A program made the position numbers and the translations under genes. Source: Tractidigestivibacter montrealensis (GTDB taxonomy: Bacteria > Actinomycetota > Coriobacteriia > Coriobacteriales > Atopobiaceae). From it: a stretch of DNA of 64,000 nucleotides. Position 1 is the stretch's first letter. Each line of letters begins with the position of its first letter. The notes beneath the pieces were generated by a model. That model searched no databases, was not told where the DNA came from, and worked only from the letters and a program-made list of their open reading frames with translations. This document shows positions 50,929-59,790 of this stretch, piece after piece. The DNA is taken from positions 1-64,000 of the forward strand of contig NZ_JANSKA010000006.1 in the NCBI RefSeq assembly GCF_024741235.1. Direction: 5' to 3'.

Positions 50929-52506
50929 TTACCGCAGGTGGTCACCGTGGCGTCTGCGAGAACGGCAGCCCCAGATGAAGGCAATCGAGAGCACAGCCAC
51001 GCCGGCAACGGCAAAGCCAACGATCGAAGCGTAGTTGGTGCTGTCGCTCGTATCCGGCACAGCCGCGGGCTGCTTGGGCGCGGGCTTGGAGTCGGGGACG
51101 TCGGGCGCGGGCTTGGAGTCGGGGACGTCGGGCGCGGGCTTTGTCTCTTCGTTTGTTTCATCGGTGGTGTTGGGCGTAATGGGTTCCTTCGTCTCCGGCG
51201 ACTCTGGCTTAAGCGTGTTGGTGCAGGTCGCGGCCACGGTCTTCTCGGCAACTATTCTGCCTGCCTGGTCATCCCACGTTGTTGTAAAGGCGTCGCTTGC
51301 CTCCTCGGCAACCGTGTAGGTGACGCCTGCCGGAAGGTGCTCCGCCACAGTGGCCTCGCCGTTGTGCAGCTCGAACGTCGCCACGCCGTTGGTGAAGTCC
51401 ATAACCCCGTACGTGCCATTGATCGAGGTGTCACTCAGGGTGACGGTGAACTTAAAGGCGGTGGTCGAGTTCTCCTCGCCCTCAACGTTCTTGGTCACAG
51501 AGAGCGATCCCTCCGTCGCAGGCTGGGTCGTAACGCTGGTCGAGACGTCCTTGGTGTAGATGAGGGCACCAATCATGTGCTGGAACTCGGTGGAGTTAAC
51601 GGGAGAGTACTGGCGCGTCTCCTTAAGCCAGGTGAGGGTCGACGAGGCCGAAACCGTGGCCGTCTGGGTGGGCTTCGTGCTGGAAACCAGGTAGAAGCCC
51701 CTGCCGGCACGAATCGTGGTACCAGAAATGTCGTTGCCTTCCTCGTCGACGGCGGTCATGCCCTCGGGAAGCGTGAGCTTGTAGAGGCCGTTGTACTTCT
51801 CGCCCTCGGTGATGGTGAGAAGGCCTGTGCGCCAGGTCTTGGTTGCCGGATCATAGGCAAACTTGGTGTCGCCCGAGAAGCCCAGGGCGCTCGCCTGCGG
51901 CTCGGTGCGCAGCACCTCGTTGGCGTTGGCTCCGTCAAGCAGGCGGAGCGAGAGGGGGTTGTGGATGGCGTAGGAAGCCTTACGCGTAAGGTTGTTGCTC
52001 GGCACGCCGTACTCCTGGAGAAGAACCCAGATAGCGGCTTGGGTGGCATTGTAAGCTTGCGACTCCGTCACCAGAGTGTCGTCAGCATACTGAGAATTCC
52101 AGTAGGCAAGTGGCGTAGAGCTGCCTTCCAGCGGACCGTAGACCATGGCAAATGCTGCGTTGTAGAAGTTGGTGGCAAGAATCTCCTGGTAGGTAAGGCC
52201 AGAGGCGCTCTTGCCGTTGGGGAAGAGTGCAAAGACCTTTGTCAGAAACGCCTTGAGCTTGTCAAGGTTCACCTTGTTAGCGCTGGTGTAGTCGGCATAG
52301 GCGAAGGTAGTGTCCCCCAGAGAGTCGGGGAAGTCCTGGCGAAGCACCTCGGGCGCATCGAGCATCTGGTTGAACTCAGCCTCGGTGATCTGCTTGCCCT
52401 GGTCCGTCACCTCATACAGGTGCAGGCCATTGTAGGGATAGCCCGCGTACAGGATGGCGAGAAGCTTCTCCATGCACTCCTCGTACTTCTCCTGCGACTG
52501 AAACAT
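50929..52506 (-). CDS. Thioester-domain surface adhesin, 3' part of a nonsense-split gene
   Basis: The 525-residue piece continues a thioester (TED) adhesin domain: YAGYPYNGLHLYEV near the start and ATQAAIWVLLQEYG, where the Gln of a Cys-Gln thioester would lie. Then come a beta-rich stalk domain (ADVSTS..., LSVTKNVEGEENSTTAFKFTVTL), a PAPDVPDSK repeat, and a sortase-like tail: VPDTS, hydrophobic helix, RSRRR. The VPDTS motif is not canonical LPxTG. The partner Cys and signal peptide are in the upstream fragment (52519-52803), same frame, separated by one TAA. ATG at 52506 has no good ribosome site. Confidence 0.75.
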   Translation of the reverse strand: MFQSQEKYEECMEKLLAILYAGYPYNGLHLYEVTDQGKQITEAEFNQMLDAPEVLRQDFPDSLGDTTFAYADYTSANKVNLDKLKAFLTKVFALFPNGKSASGLTYQEILATNFYNAAFAMVYGPLEGSSTPLAYWNSQYADDTLVTESQAYNATQAAIWVLLQEYGVPSNNLTRKASYAIHNPLSLRLLDGANANEVLRTEPQASALGFSGDTKFAYDPATKTWRTGLLTITEGEKYNGLYKLTLPEGMTAVDEEGNDISGTTIRAGRGFYLVSSTKPTQTATVSASSTLTWLKETRQYSPVNSTEFQHMIGALIYTKDVSTSVTTQPATEGSLSVTKNVEGEENSTTAFKFTVTLSDTSINGTYGVMDFTNGVATFELHNGEATVAEHLPAGVTYTVAEEASDAFTTTWDDQAGRIVAEKTVAATCTNTLKPESPETKEPITPNTTDETNEETKPAPDVPDSKPAPDVPDSKPAPKQPAAVPDTSDSTNYASIVGFAVAGVAVLSIAFIWGCRSRRRHGDHLR

Positions 52507-52518
52507 GCCGGGTGTGAG

Positions 52519-52803
52519 TTAGCCAAGCGTGTAGTTTGGGACATTCGGAGTCGATGACGTGGAGTGCGGCCAGTGGAGTTGGCTGTTCATGCAGTACAGG
52601 ACGATCTTCGTCCCGTCGGAATCCGTAACAGAGTGGATGTCCGTATTCGAGTCGTAGTCAATCGTGACCGTGTCACTCGCGCTGGCGTCGTCCGCCCTGG
52701 CCACGATCCTCAGGTACGAGAGAGACAGCGCCACTGCAAGCACGGCAACCGCCAGCGCCTCCAGCGGCCGACGCCAATCTTGATGATTAGCCTTTGCACT
52801 CAT
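52519..52803 (-). CDS. Signal peptide and thioester-Cys fragment of the split adhesin
   Basis: ATG at 52803 (AAAGGA upstream) encodes 94 residues: a signal peptide (PLEALAVAVLAVALSLSYLR), then DGTKIVLYCMNSQLHWP with the likely thioester Cys. A TAA at 52521-52519 stops it. The next codons in the same frame (LTPGMFQSQEKYEEC) continue the domain without a gap, so the break is a single nonsense codon. As it stands the product is a secreted stub and the anchored part lacks a leader. Confidence 0.75.
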   Translation of the reverse strand: MSAKANHQDWRRPLEALAVAVLAVALSLSYLRIVARADDASASDTVTIDYDSNTDIHSVTDSDGTKIVLYCMNSQLHWPHSTSSTPNVPNYTLG

Positions 52804-52952
52804 GAGAAGTCCTTTGCCTCGATGTCTTAGCTGCGTTTATCTGCGGGGCATGCTCGAAGTTTGACATTCGAGCTATTGGGACATTACTATGTGATTTTCA
52901 GACCGCATGACCTGAAGATTGTGGAAAAAACCCTTGGCAGAACAGCAAGGCA

Positions 52953-52991
52953 GGGCTCTTCCGGCGGAAAAAGCCGCGCCGATAAGAGCCC
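52953..52991 (-). terminator. Hairpin after the ahpF-like gene
   Basis: Minus strand GGGCTCTT / AAGAGCCC outer stem with an inner CGGCG/CGCCG helix; GGGTTTTTT follows about 20 bases later. Confidence 0.5.
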
Positions 52992-53040
52992 CGCATCCCT
53001 GCCGTTGTCAGCGGCTGCTTCGCAGACCACACGCTGCTTG

Positions 53041-54705
53041 CTACCCCACGAGCGCGAGGATCTCGGAAAGTCCCTTCTTGCCAAAGCTCACGCGCTCGCC
53101 TGTACCGTCATCAATCACGAGGCACGGCACGCTCATCACGTCGTAGCGCTCGCGCAGCGCCGGGAAGCGGTTGACGTCGTAGACGTTGGCCGTGACCAGC
53201 GGGTTATCCGCCGCCATGCGCTGGCACGCCACCACCACGTCCGGGCACATGGTGCACGAGAGCCCCACGAGCACGCGCAGACTCACTGGGCGCGCAATGT
53301 CTGCGATGCCCTGACGGTCGGCGTCCGCGATGGGCTGGCCGGGACCAGCGGCGTTATAGAGCCCCAGTACAAAGGACGTGAACTCGTGGCCGCCGGGAAC
53401 GCCGTGGAAGGCAAGGCCCGAAGGCGTGCCATCGGCCCGCACGACCTCAACAAAGGGCAGCTCGGCGGGGTCATCGGCAGAGGCGTCTGCCTCCTCCACA
53501 CGCAGCAGCTCCGTCTGCGCGGCCAGCGCGTCCATGTAGGAGCGCAGCTCGGCCGAGACGTCACCGCCGTCAACGTGCAGGCGCAGCACCAGCGGGTTCT
53601 GCATGCGGGAGAAGACCGCCTGGAGCTGGGCCGCCATCGCGTCGTCGATGGGAGAGCCGGGCGTCGAGGCGGGTGCGGCGACGGCCGTAGACGCGGGCCT
53701 CTCGGCCACGTCACGCGTCCTGCTGGCAGGTTGCTTGGGCACGATGCCAGTGCGCTCGCGGGCAGCCTTGAGGTAACGCTCCATCTCGGTTGCCGTGGCC
53801 GCGCCCTCCCCCACGGCGGTGGCAACCTGGCGCAGGCGCTTCTGGCACACGTCGCCCGCGGCAAAGAGGCCGTCGACGCTCGTCATCTGGCGATCGTCCG
53901 TGATCACGTAGCCCTGCGGATCAAGCTCGGCCACGCCCGCCACCAGCGAGGTTGCCGGCGCGTAGCCCACAAAGACAAAGACGCCCACCGGACCGCCGTC
54001 TGCCGAGGAGAACTCGTGCTCCTCGCCCGTGGCGCGGTCAAGCCAGCGGACGCCCCGCACCACGGAGTCGCCCTCCACGGCAAGAAGCTGCGCGTTTGTC
54101 CGCACGGTGATCTTCTCGTTGGCATAGGCCGCGTCGGCCGTGGCCTTTGCGCAGGTGAAGTCATCCGTGTAGACCAGGATGGTCACGTGCGAGGCGTACG
54201 TAGTGAGAAACACCGCCTCCTCCGCCGCAGCAAAGCCGCCGCCCACCACGAAGACCTCGCGGCCGGTGAAGAACTCGCCGTCGCAGGTGGCGCAGTACGC
54301 CACGCCGTGGCCGCGGAAGTCTTCCTCGCCCGCAAAGCCGGCGCTTCTCGGCGAGGCGCCTGTGGCAAGAAGGACCGCCAGGCAGCGGATGTCACCGCGC
54401 GAGGTGTGCACCACCTTGACGTCTGCCGCAAGGTCGAGCGACTCCACGCTTGCCAGCAGCATCTCGGCGCCAAAGGCCTCCGCTTGACGGCGCATGGTAT
54501 CCGTGAGCTGCTCGCCGCTTGCGGTGAGCACGCCCGGGTAGTTCACGACCTCGGAGGTGATGGTGATCTGGCCACCAAAGTGCTCGCGCTCGACCACCAG
54601 CACACGGTAGCGCGCGCGGGCCAGGTAAAGCGCGGCCGTGAGCCCGGCCGGGCCGCCGCCAATCACCACCGCGTCGTATACGTTGTCGCTATTGTTCTCG
54701 CTCAT
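53041..54705 (-). CDS. Thioredoxin-reductase-like NADH:peroxiredoxin reductase with C-terminal AhpF-type domain
   Basis: The 554-residue product begins with a TrxR-type flavoprotein domain: FAD loop GGGPAG (16-21), redox pair Cys138/Cys141 in YCATCDGE, NAD(P) loop VGGGFAAAEEA and GDVCQKRLRQVATAVGEG. After a Pro/Ala-rich linker (about 325-365) comes a tandem thioredoxin-fold region with C484-x-x-C487 (GLSCTMCPDVV), equivalent to the N-terminal domain of classical AhpF but placed at the C-terminus. It should pass electrons from NAD(P)H to AhpC, encoded just upstream. Start ATG at 54705 has GGGGAGG upstream. Confidence 0.9.
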   Translation of the reverse strand: MSENNSDNVYDAVVIGGGPAGLTAALYLARARYRVLVVEREHFGGQITITSEVVNYPGVLTASGEQLTDTMRRQAEAFGAEMLLASVESLDLAADVKVVHTSRGDIRCLAVLLATGASPRSAGFAGEEDFRGHGVAYCATCDGEFFTGREVFVVGGGFAAAEEAVFLTTYASHVTILVYTDDFTCAKATADAAYANEKITVRTNAQLLAVEGDSVVRGVRWLDRATGEEHEFSSADGGPVGVFVFVGYAPATSLVAGVAELDPQGYVITDDRQMTSVDGLFAAGDVCQKRLRQVATAVGEGAATATEMERYLKAARERTGIVPKQPASRTRDVAERPASTAVAAPASTPGSPIDDAMAAQLQAVFSRMQNPLVLRLHVDGGDVSAELRSYMDALAAQTELLRVEEADASADDPAELPFVEVVRADGTPSGLAFHGVPGGHEFTSFVLGLYNAAGPGQPIADADRQGIADIARPVSLRVLVGLSCTMCPDVVVACQRMAADNPLVTANVYDVNRFPALRERYDVMSVPCLVIDDGTGERVSFGKKGLSEILALVG

Positions 54706-54744
54706 GTGCCTAACCTCCCCCGCCGCGCGCGGCGAATCATGGAT

Positions 54745-54774
54745 GGAGCCCGCCGAGCCAGTACGGCGGGCTCC
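54745..54774 (-). terminator. Intercistronic hairpin between ahpC and the ahpF-like gene
   Basis: Perfect 11-bp stem GGAGCCCGCCG / CGGCGGGCTCC with an eight-base loop and no T-run. It probably acts as a partial terminator or RNA stabiliser, giving more AhpC than reductase. Confidence 0.6.
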
Positions 54775-54809
54775 AGAATCTACGGTTGCGCTTTGTTCGC
54801 GCGGTGTGC

Positions 54810-55373
54810 CTAAAGCTGGCCGACGAGGTCAAGCGAGGGCTTGAGGGTCTCGGCACCCGGCTGCCACTTGGCGGGGCACACCTGGTCGCCGTGCTCGCGC
54901 ACAAACTTCGCGGCCTGCACCAGGCGCAGGAGCTCCTTGGCGTTGCGGCCAATGCCGCCGGCGGTGACCTCGTAGACCTGGATCTTGCCGTCGGGGTCAA
55001 CGATGAAGGCGCCGCGCTCGGCAAGGCCGTCGGCGGGGATCAGGACCTCGAAGTCCTCGGCCAGAACGTGGGCGGGGTCCGCGAGCATGGGATAGGTCAC
55101 CTTGGAGATGCGCTCCGACTCGTCATGCCAGGCCTTGTGGACAAAGTGGGTGTCGCAAGACACGGAGTAGACCTCGCAACCCTCGGCCTTGAAGGCGTCA
55201 TAGTTCTCTGCCAGCTCCTCGAGCTCGGTGGGGCACACAAAGGTGAAGTCGGCGGGATAGAAGAAGAACAGGGCCCACTTGCCCAGGACGTCTGCCTTGG
55301 TAACGGTCTTGAACTCGCCGTTCTGGAAGGCCTGGACGGTAAAATCGCCGATCTCTTTGTTGATGAGGGACAT
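54810..55373 (-). CDS. ahpC: Alkyl hydroperoxide reductase peroxiredoxin AhpC
   Basis: The 187-residue 2-Cys peroxiredoxin has peroxidatic Cys47 in FYPADFTFVCPTELEE and resolving Cys166 in HGDQVCPAKW, with the expected Thr and Arg environment. It reduces H2O2, organic peroxides and peroxynitrite. ATG at 55373 follows AAGGAG. The reductase gene lies downstream on the same strand. A PerR/Fur-like site is upstream, and a perR homologue lies divergently 730 bases away. Confidence 0.96.
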   Translation of the reverse strand: MSLINKEIGDFTVQAFQNGEFKTVTKADVLGKWALFFFYPADFTFVCPTELEELAENYDAFKAEGCEVYSVSCDTHFVHKAWHDESERISKVTYPMLADPAHVLAEDFEVLIPADGLAERGAFIVDPDGKIQVYEVTAGGIGRNAKELLRLVQAAKFVREHGDQVCPAKWQPGAETLKPSLDLVGQL

Positions 55374-55427
55374 GTGACGCTCCTTTTCTGTCTTGTTGGT
55401 TGTGTTGTACCGTTATTGGTACTGAGA

Positions 55428-55446
55428 CTTATTATCAACAATGAAT
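55428..55446 (-). promoter_or_regulatory. PerR/Fur-like operator before ahpC
   Basis: TTATTATCAACAATGAA resembles the TTATAATNATTATAA-type PerR box with several mismatches. A GTACC-GTTATT-GGTAC inverted repeat (55407-55422) lies between it and ahpC. Confidence 0.4.
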
Positions 55447-55588
55447 CTGGGATTGCAAGCGAGAATTTCGACTTTTTGGGAGGTAGTTGCCACTCCTCTC
55501 CCGTTATTTATCGGTATTTGGGAATCGTGTTTCCCGCCAACTGGGGAAATGCGGCGCGCGATTCTTAGATACCGCTAGCAACGGGAAT

Positions 55589-55625
55589 GGGGAGGATTGT
55601 GGGGGCTTGGGGCTGGGGGGGGGGG
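55589..55625 (+). other. G-quadruplex-type G-tract cluster
   Basis: Four G-runs: GGGG (55589-55592), GGGGG (55601-55605), GGGG (55609-55612) and eleven Gs (55615-55625), with loops of 8, 3 and 2 bases. Confidence 0.7.
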
Positions 55626-55641
55626 ATGCGGGAAGGCGCTA

Positions 55642-55789
55642 CCCAAAATTTGCGGTTGCCGGCCCAAATCCGAGGTTCCACTTAGTATCACCCCGTAGGT
55701 ACCATTTCCCTACCTGCGGCTCCGCAAAAAGTTAGGGTTTTCGTACTCGGCGATTCTCGAAAAAGTGGCCGGCAGCCGCAATTTTTGGG
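55642..55789. repeat. Imperfect inverted repeat in the ahpC-perR gap
   Basis: CCCAAAATTTGCGGTTGCCGG (in part; 55642-55665) pairs with GGCCGGCAGCCGCAATTTTTGGG (in part; 55765-55789) with three mismatches. The rest of 55447-56105 contains related A/T-run fragments and no recognised gene. Confidence 0.5.
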
Positions 55790-56105
55790 CAGGGAAATCC
55801 CCATGAAGCTCGATGCGTGCGTAATCGAGCCTCGCAAAAGGCACGGCGCTGAGAGATCGCCCCCGTTCTGGCCTGGTGTTTGAGAATTGAGTTTTTTGCG
55901 ACCTGCGGAAACATGCCTTCGATTCGAAAAACCGCTAAAGACCAGTGGGATGGGCAAGGTAGGGGCTCCGGGCGCGACGACACGCAGCTCTCGCGTAGTC
56001 GCACTAAATGGGATATAGTCCTAATATTGATTGGGTATCATCAACGTGTAACGCAGTGAGCGCTGGGCGAGAAGCCCAGGTCATACACGGAGAGCAGGAG
56101 CAGTC

Positions 56106-56510
56106 ATGGAGAGAAGAAACACGCGCCAGCGGCAGCTGGTGCTTGAGGCGGTGCAGGAGCTGTGCGACCACCCCACCGCCGACGAGATATACCTTCGTGT
56201 CCGCGAGCAGGACGACCACATCAGTCGTGGAACCGTCTATCGCAACCTGCACCTGCTCGCTGACACCGGAGAAATTCTTTCGGTGAAGACCCCCGGCGGT
56301 GAGCGCTTTGACCGCCGCATGGACCACCACGCCCACCTGGTGTGCTCGGAGTGCGGCACCGTGATTGACGTCCCCATGCCCAAGCAGGACGACTTCTGCC
56401 GCCAGATTGAGCGCTCCACCGGCTACGCCAGCGTCTCTACCAGCACCATCCTCACCGGCGTGTGCCCCGCATGCCAGGAGCGTCTTCGTAAGGCTGCGGG
56501 GGCCGAGTAG
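56106..56510 (+). CDS. perR: Fur-family regulator, PerR-like
   Basis: The 134-residue product has the Fur winged helix (HPTADEIYLRVREQDDHISR, GTVYRNLHLLADTGEI) and metal sites: Cys80-x-x-Cys83 and Cys120-x-x-Cys123 for structural zinc, His22, His74, His75, His77 and Asp69 for the regulatory site. Asp in RFD at the position that is Asp85 in B. subtilis PerR, rather than Glu, supports PerR over Fur. Proximity to ahpC agrees. ATG at 56106 follows CAGGAG. Repressor of peroxide defence is the likely role; confusion with Fur or Zur remains possible. Confidence 0.85.
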   Translation: MERRNTRQRQLVLEAVQELCDHPTADEIYLRVREQDDHISRGTVYRNLHLLADTGEILSVKTPGGERFDRRMDHHAHLVCSECGTVIDVPMPKQDDFCRQIERSTGYASVSTSTILTGVCPACQERLRKAAGAE

Positions 56511-56593
56511 AGGTAACAGAACGACGACCCTCCCCCACGGTTTGGTGGGAAAGGGCCGTCCGGAACGTCGCCTACGTGAGTGGTTCCTCGCGA

Positions 56594-59257
56594 CTAGGCG
56601 ACTGGCTCCTCGGCCAGGTTGTCGAGGATGCGCTCGTCCTTCTCGTCCCACTTGGGCATGGGACGGAAGAGCTGGAACAGCATAAGGGCGAGCAGGGCGA
56701 AGGCGACCACGGTCCAGACCCCAAAATTCCCAAAGACAAAGAGCTCGTAGAGCTGGTTGATGAGAAGGCCAACGACCCAGCCAAAGCCGCACTCGTAGCC
56801 AATGGCGAACCAGAACCACTTGGGGTCGTCCATCTGGCGGCGGATGGTGCCCATGGCGGCGAAGCACGGCGCGCAGAGCATGTTGAAGGCGACAAAGGCG
56901 CACATGGCACCAACGTGGAGCGTGCCGGCGATGGTGAACATGTTGGCGAAGCCCTGCCACATAGAGACAGAGTTCTCGGTAGCGTCACCGAGCCCGTACA
57001 GGACGCCAAAGGTGGAGACCAGGTTCTCCTTGGCGATGAGGGCCGAGATGGTGGACGCGGTGGCCTGCCAGTTGCCAAAGCCAAGCGGAGCGAAGATGAA
57101 GCTCAGGGTGCCGCCCACACCGGCGAGAATCGAGTAGTCCATGTAGGTCTCGGGCGCGCCGTCCATGGCCTGCAGGAAGCCGAAGGAGCCGTCGCCACCC
57201 TCCCAGCCGGCCAGGCCAAAGTTGGAAAGCGCCCAGATGCCCACGGCGGCCGCAAAGATGATCGTGCCCGCCTTCTTGACGTAGGCCGAGACGCGCTCCC
57301 ACACGTGGAGTGCCCAGCTCTTGATGGCGGGCATGTGGTAGTCGGGCAGCTCCATCACAAAGGGGGTGGGCTCGCCGGCAAAGCGCTTGGTCTTCTTGAG
57401 CATCACGGCCGAGATGATGATGGCGACGATGCCCATGAGGTAGAACATCGGGGCAACCCACCACATGTCGGAGCCCCCCGCAAGGACGCCCATGACCAGA
57501 GCGATGATGGGGAGCTTGGCGGAGCAGGGGATCATGGTGGTGAGCATGGCGGTCATGCGGCGGTCTTGCTCGTTCTCGATGGTCTTGGTGGCAAGGACGC
57601 CAGGGACGCCACAGCCTGAGGACACGATCATGGGGATGAAGGACTTGCCGGAGAGGCCAAAGCGACGGAAGACGCGGTCCATGACAAAGGCCACACGGCT
57701 CATGTAGCCGCAGTCCTCAAGGAAGCAGAGCATGACAAAGAGGACGAAGATCTGCGGGATGAAGCCCAGAACCGAGCCCACGCCGCCGATGATGCCGTCG
57801 ACCACAAGCGACACCACCACGTCGGAGGCCCCGGCGCCGGTGAGCCAGCCGGTCACGGCGTTGGGGATGGAGTCCACAAAGCCGTCGTAGTCATGCTGGT
57901 CGGGCTCGGGGGTGTCGACAGCGGTGGCAAAGTCCGCCTCGGTGACCGTGGGGAGGACGTCCAGCTCCTGGCCCTCGGCGAGCACAGGGTTGCCGTCCGC
58001 GTCGAGCGTGGTGATGACGTTGCCCTCGGTGTCGAGGTAGTTGCCGTCGGCGTCCGTCACGGGAACGTCCGTGGCCACGACGCCGGCCTTCTCGGCGGCC
58101 TCCTCGAACTCGGTGATGGTGGCCTCGTTGCCTGCGGTCTGCGGGTCCGCGTCGATGGCGTCCTGCACGCCGTCGGTGTCAACGCCGGCCTCCTCGGCCG
58201 CGGCGATGTAGCCGGAGATCTGGTCGGTATAGTGGGCGTCCTGCCAGGCCTCGTCAGCCTCGTCGAAGGCCGCCTGGCCGCCGCCGCTCACAAAGAAGCC
58301 ATCGGAGAAGAGGTTGTCGTTCACCCAGTCCGTGGCAGGCGTGCCAACGGCGACAAGGGCCACCCAGTACACGCCAATCATGATGGCAATGAAGATGGGC
58401 AGGCCAAGCACGCGGTTGGTGACCACGCGGTCGATCTTCTCGGAGACGGTGAGCTTGCCCGGCGCCTTGACCACGCACGCGTCCATGACCGTGGCGATCC
58501 ACTCGTAGCGCTCGGAGGTGATGATGGACTCGGAGTCGTCGTCGCGGTCCTGCTCGATGGCCTCGATGACCTTCTCCATGCTGGCAAGCTGCTGCTTGGA
58601 GAGCCCAAGGGACTCGATGGCGGCTGAGTCGCGTTCGAAGACCTTGATGGAGTACCAGCGGAGAAGGTCGGGCGCGCAGGAGCCGGCAATGGTGTTGGCG
58701 ATGGTCTGGAGCGCGTCCTCGACCTCGGGCGAGAAGCACTTCACGCCCTGGGCCACCTTGTTGGCACGGCCCGTGTCGACGGCGGTGCCCACCAGCGCAT
58801 CGAGGTTCTTGGAGCGCAGCGCCGAGACCTCAACCACGGGCACGCCGAGCATCTTGGAGAGGCGCTTGGAGTCGATCTTCTCGCCACGCTGCTCGAGCAG
58901 GTCGCACATGTTGAGACCCACGACCACGGGACGGCCGGTCTCGAGGATCTGCGTGGTGAGGTAGAGGTTGCGCTCGATGTTGGTGACGTCCACGAGGTCG
59001 ATGATGGCGCTCGGGCGACCGGAGATGATGAAGTCACGCGAGACGACCTCCTCCGGCGAGTAGGGGGAGAGCGAGTAGATGCCCGGAAGGTCCGTGAAGA
59101 GAACGCTGGTGTCCTTCTTCCAGACGGCCTCCTTCTTCTCCACGGTGACGCCCGGCCAGTTGCCCACGTAGCCATTTGAGCCGGTGAGCTCGTTGAACAG
59201 CGTGGTCTTGCCGCAGTTGGGGTTGCCAGCCAGGGCTATGTCGATCTTCTCTGCCAT
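56594..59257 (-). CDS. feoB: Ferrous iron transporter FeoB
   Basis: FeoB imports Fe2+ and couples to an N-terminal G-protein domain. G1 is AGNPNCGKTT (residues 10-19), G3 is DLPGIYSL, G4 is NMCD; then come a helical GDI region and two Gate domains with paired conserved cysteines (SSGCGVPG, CAPCFAAMGTIRR). At 887 residues it is longer than E. coli FeoB (773). Much of the excess is an acidic, repeat-like insertion at about residues 325-460 (DADGNYLDTEGNVITTLDAD), placed after the first membrane helix and so probably extracytoplasmic. ATG at 59257 follows GGAAAGG. It follows the two feoA genes. Confidence 0.95.
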   Translation of the reverse strand: MAEKIDIALAGNPNCGKTTLFNELTGSNGYVGNWPGVTVEKKEAVWKKDTSVLFTDLPGIYSLSPYSPEEVVSRDFIISGRPSAIIDLVDVTNIERNLYLTTQILETGRPVVVGLNMCDLLEQRGEKIDSKRLSKMLGVPVVEVSALRSKNLDALVGTAVDTGRANKVAQGVKCFSPEVEDALQTIANTIAGSCAPDLLRWYSIKVFERDSAAIESLGLSKQQLASMEKVIEAIEQDRDDDSESIITSERYEWIATVMDACVVKAPGKLTVSEKIDRVVTNRVLGLPIFIAIMIGVYWVALVAVGTPATDWVNDNLFSDGFFVSGGGQAAFDEADEAWQDAHYTDQISGYIAAAEEAGVDTDGVQDAIDADPQTAGNEATITEFEEAAEKAGVVATDVPVTDADGNYLDTEGNVITTLDADGNPVLAEGQELDVLPTVTEADFATAVDTPEPDQHDYDGFVDSIPNAVTGWLTGAGASDVVVSLVVDGIIGGVGSVLGFIPQIFVLFVMLCFLEDCGYMSRVAFVMDRVFRRFGLSGKSFIPMIVSSGCGVPGVLATKTIENEQDRRMTAMLTTMIPCSAKLPIIALVMGVLAGGSDMWWVAPMFYLMGIVAIIISAVMLKKTKRFAGEPTPFVMELPDYHMPAIKSWALHVWERVSAYVKKAGTIIFAAAVGIWALSNFGLAGWEGGDGSFGFLQAMDGAPETYMDYSILAGVGGTLSFIFAPLGFGNWQATASTISALIAKENLVSTFGVLYGLGDATENSVSMWQGFANMFTIAGTLHVGAMCAFVAFNMLCAPCFAAMGTIRRQMDDPKWFWFAIGYECGFGWVVGLLINQLYELFVFGNFGVWTVVAFALLALMLFQLFRPMPKWDEKDERILDNLAEEPVA

Positions 59258-59426
59258 GCCTTGCCTTTCCTGTTGTGTAGCGCGCGAGTTGCGTACGGAC
59301 CGCCTTACGACGGCTGAGTTTCTCTCGGCTAACTGTTACCTGCGCAGTACTAATTGTTAGAGTTGGTTAACTTAATGTGCCAAAACATGGGGCCCACGCC
59401 CCCCCGGTACTCCCAGCGCCACTTGG

Positions 59427-59681
59427 CTACGCGACGCCCTGGGCAGCTGCCTTCTCCACGTCTGTGACCTCGACGCTGGAGGCCTCGTCCTTGCGCAGCG
59501 ACAGCTCGTAGCCGCGCACGGTAACCTCGATGGGGTCGCCCAGGGGTGCAACTTTACGCACGTATACGTGCGTGCCCTTGGTGATGCCCATGTCCATGAT
59601 TCGACGCTTAATGGCGCCCGTGCCGCTGAGCTTCGAGACCGTGCAGGTCTCCCCCACGCGCACGTCCTTAAGACTTGCCAT
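59427..59681 (-). CDS. feoA: FeoA domain protein (first copy beside feoB)
   Basis: The 84-residue SH3-like FeoA protein has the family pattern: LKDVRVGETCTVSKLSGTGA, IKRRIMDMGITKGTHVYVRK, APLGDPIEVTVRGYELSLRKDEA. FeoA assists FeoB-driven Fe2+ uptake. ATG at 59681 follows GGGGAG; the open frame upstream to 59834 lacks a better start. It lies between a second feoA and feoB in a three-gene feo operon. Confidence 0.92.
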   Translation of the reverse strand: MASLKDVRVGETCTVSKLSGTGAIKRRIMDMGITKGTHVYVRKVAPLGDPIEVTVRGYELSLRKDEASSVEVTDVEKAAAQGVA

Positions 59682-59790
59682 GCTCTCCCCTTCTTCATGC
59701 CACGGGCCACGCATGCAGTTACACGCTGCCTGCGGCGATTGATAAACGATTGCGATTGCTGGCCGGCGGTGCCGGCGGGCCGGCGTGGCG

